A DNA stretch of 64,000 nt from the NCBI RefSeq assembly GCF_008086045.1, contig NZ_VSEY01000016.1, positions 124,001-188,000 of the forward strand. The letters are read 5' to 3'. This DNA comes from Nonomuraea sp. PA05 (GTDB lineage Bacteria; Actinomycetota; Actinomycetes; Streptosporangiales; Streptosporangiaceae). Positions 62,295 through 64,000 of the stretch are shown here, piece after piece. Position numbers and translations under genes: made by a program. Numbering within the stretch: position 1 is the stretch's first letter; every line of letters starts with the position of its first letter. The notes beneath the pieces were generated by a model. That model made no database searches and had not been told where the DNA came from. It saw only the letters and a list, made by a program, of their open reading frames with translations.

Positions 62295-63515
62295 TCAGTG
62301 CTTGGAGTCTTCGAGGGTGATGGCGGCGGCGGCTTCCTCGGCCGCGGCGGCGGCGTTGTCTATCGGCGTCTCGCGGGTGCGGCGGATGCCGAGGATGCTG
62401 ATGAACAGCGCCGCGAAGATCGTCTGGAAGCTCATGATGAGCGCGGTCGCGGACGGCACCACGATGCGCAGCGACTCGCGCGGGTCCAGCTCGCCGAAGT
62501 CGCGCACCTGCCAGTGCACCAGCGACATGACCAGGCCGACGAGGCCGGCCAGGGCCAGCAGCCCGCCGACGACGAGCCCCTTCTCCAGGCTCACGATGTC
62601 GATCAGCCGCCGGATGCGCGGCGACTCGGGCAGGAAGCCCTCCTCGGCCGCGTACACCTTGGTGAAGACGGCGAACAGCGCCGCCTGGAAGCCGATCACC
62701 ACCAGGGCCGCGGAGCCGACCAGGGTGTCGACGTCGAAGGCCAGCTCGCCGATCTCGACGGGGCCGAACACCAGCGCGGTGCCCGCGACGAGCCCGATGA
62801 TCATCATCAGCACGCCGGGGTAGAAGAACAGCCACTTCGGGCTGTAGAGGAGCAGGAAGCGCAGGTGGCGCCAGCCGTCGCGCCAGGAGCGCAGGTGCGG
62901 CGGGCGGGAGCGGCCGTCGGGCGACAGCGTGGTCGGCACCTCGCGCACGTCGAGGCCGGCCAGGGTGGAGCGGACCACCATCTCGGAGGCGAACTCCATG
63001 CCGCCCGTCTGGAGCTGCAGGCGCAGGATCGAGTCGCGCCGGAAGCCACGCAGGCCGCAGTGGAAGTCCTTGATCGCGGAGGGGAAGAACAGCCGCCCGA
63101 TGAACGACAGCACCGGGTTGCCCAGGTAGCGGTGGAGCGGCGGCATGGCGCCCGGCGAGATGCCGCCCCTGAAGCGGTTGCCCATCACCAGGTCGGCGCC
63201 TTCACGGAGCTGCTCGACGAACGGCAGCAGCGCGGTGAAGTCGTAGGAGTCGTCGGCGTCGCCCATGATGACGTACTTGCCGCGCGCCGCCCTGATGCCG
63301 CCCATGAGGGCGTTTCCGTATCCCTTCTCGTCCACGTGGACCACGCGGGCCCCGGCATCTCGGGCGAGCTGTTGCGAGCCGTCCGTGCTGCCGTTGTCGG
63401 CGATCAGCACTTCGCCCTCGATGCCGTGCTCCTCCATGCACGCCAAAGCCTTGCGTACACAGACTTCCACGGTCTCCGCCTCGTTGAGGCAGGGCATGAC
63501 CACCGTCAGTTCCAC
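62295..63515 (-). CDS. GT2 glycosyltransferase, dolichol-phosphate mannose synthase-like
   Basis: 406 residues. GT-A domain: ELTVVMPCLNEAETVEVCV, ADNGSTDGS, MGDADDSYDFTALLPF (DxD). After about residue 230, four membrane helices (YPGVLMMIIGLVAGTALVF and on). Makes polyprenyl-phospho-sugar used by membrane glycosyltransferases. Divergent from just such a membrane protein at 63615, so they may act together. Confidence 0.9.
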   Translation of the reverse strand: MELTVVMPCLNEAETVEVCVRKALACMEEHGIEGEVLIADNGSTDGSQQLARDAGARVVHVDEKGYGNALMGGIRAARGKYVIMGDADDSYDFTALLPFVEQLREGADLVMGNRFRGGISPGAMPPLHRYLGNPVLSFIGRLFFPSAIKDFHCGLRGFRRDSILRLQLQTGGMEFASEMVVRSTLAGLDVREVPTTLSPDGRSRPPHLRSWRDGWRHLRFLLLYSPKWLFFYPGVLMMIIGLVAGTALVFGPVEIGELAFDVDTLVGSAALVVIGFQAALFAVFTKVYAAEEGFLPESPRIRRLIDIVSLEKGLVVGGLLALAGLVGLVMSLVHWQVRDFGELDPRESLRIVVPSATALIMSFQTIFAALFISILGIRRTRETPIDNAAAAAEEAAAAITLEDSKH

Positions 63516-63614
63516 GTGTCTACCCTTCAGTTAAGGCTCTTCCAGTGAACCATCATGCCCTGAACGCGCCCGTGCTCGGGCACAGACCTGAAAACGACTG
63601 GCATTCTTTACAGC

Positions 63615-64000
63615 ATGGTGAGCGTCGCGGAGATTACCCCTGTGGACCCCTCCGCCCCTGGCAGGACGGCCCGTTTGCTGGCCATGGTGCGCAGGCATCG
63701 GGTGTTCGCCGCAGCCTTCGGCGCAGGCGCCGTGCTGCGGCTCATCGCCATGCTCGGCTACGGCCCGGCCATGTGGTTCAACGACTCCTACGAGTACGTC
63801 TCGGTGGCGCTGCACCCGCGGCCGCACCCGATCAGGCCCGACGGCTACAGCTTCTGGCTGATGCTGCTCCAGCCGTTCCACAGCTTCACCCTGGTGACCT
63901 TCACGCAGCACCTGATGGGCCTGGCCACGGCCTGCCTGATCTACGCGTTGCTACGGATCAAGTTCCGGCTGCCGAAGTGGGGGGCCACGCTGGCCGCGGC
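63615..64000 (+). CDS. Membrane glycosyltransferase (N-terminal part)
   Basis: Runs off the window end; 128 codons seen. ATG 63615 (or GTG 63618) starts MVSVAEITPVDPSAPGRTAR. A first membrane helix (VFAAAFGAGAVLRLIAML) is followed by the acidic outer loop FNDSYEYVSVALHP, where NDS-Y-E is like the catalytic Asp motif of GT39/ArnT-type enzymes, then helices FTQHLMGLATACLIYALL. Likely uses the polyprenyl-sugar made by the neighbouring GT2. Confidence 0.7.
   Translation, partial: MVSVAEITPVDPSAPGRTARLLAMVRRHRVFAAAFGAGAVLRLIAMLGYGPAMWFNDSYEYVSVALHPRPHPIRPDGYSFWLMLLQPFHSFTLVTFTQHLMGLATACLIYALLRIKFRLPKWGATLAA

Overview
The window looks like a chromosomal segment of a high-GC Gram-positive actinomycete, probably of the Streptosporangiales type. 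The reasons are the strong GC bias at third codon positions, many GTG and TTG starts, four-base start/stop overlaps, and a full set of actinobacterial markers: RpfB, FtsB/DivIC followed by a DUF501 gene, UdgB, a Rex-type operator, TamR and membrane Ser/Thr kinases. The genus is inferred; no rRNA is present.

Layout. 1-4.3 kb: end of a Bax-inhibitor-like gene, an odd tRNA, a degenerate peptide deformylase coupled to a double-ACT protein, a type II NADH dehydrogenase under a Rex-like operator, and UdgB. 4.5-6.1 kb: a decayed padR/HAAS pair and a secreted three-repeat protein. 6.2-16.6 kb: ppx, DUF501, ftsB, eno, a WD40-like Ser/Thr kinase, mazG, a SurA-like lipoprotein and mfd. 17.9-35.2 kb: a polysaccharide locus rich in sulfation genes. 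35.3-39.4 kb: pth, rplY, prs, glmU and tRNA-Gln. 39.6-50.8 kb: desaturase and TetR, ppk, Nudix/phosphatase, P450, CYTH-CHAD, VOC/tam/tamR and an ABC-F ATPase. 51.2-63.5 kb: ispE, TetR/SDR, rsmA, a kinase/FG-GAP pair, rpfB, tatD, metG and a GT2. A membrane glycosyltransferase runs off the right end.

The core genes follow the order known from other actinobacteria (metG-tatD-rpfB-rsmA-ispE ... glmU-prs-rplY-pth ... mfd-mazG-lipoprotein-eno-ftsB-DUF501-ppx). Several accessory modules are inserted into it. The most striking is the 17 kb locus between pth and mfd. It carries an initiating sugar-phosphate transferase, two glycosyltransferases, a Wzx-like flippase, a Wzy/ligase-like protein, a Wzz-like protein, a GH26-like lipoprotein and an APH-like kinase. 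With them come three sulfotransferases and a complete PAPS supply and recycling set (CysD, CysN, an APS-kinase fusion, CysQ, a TauE-type transporter). No sulfite- or PAPS-reducing enzyme is present, so the locus most simply encodes a sulfated exopolysaccharide or glycolipid.

Polyphosphate genes (ppx, ppk, CYTH-CHAD) recur in the window. Several divergent gene pairs carry clear palindromic operators (Rex/ndh, TamR/tam, TetR/SDR, and a repeated motif before the desaturase). Many long open frames opposite real genes are GC-driven shadows and were left out.
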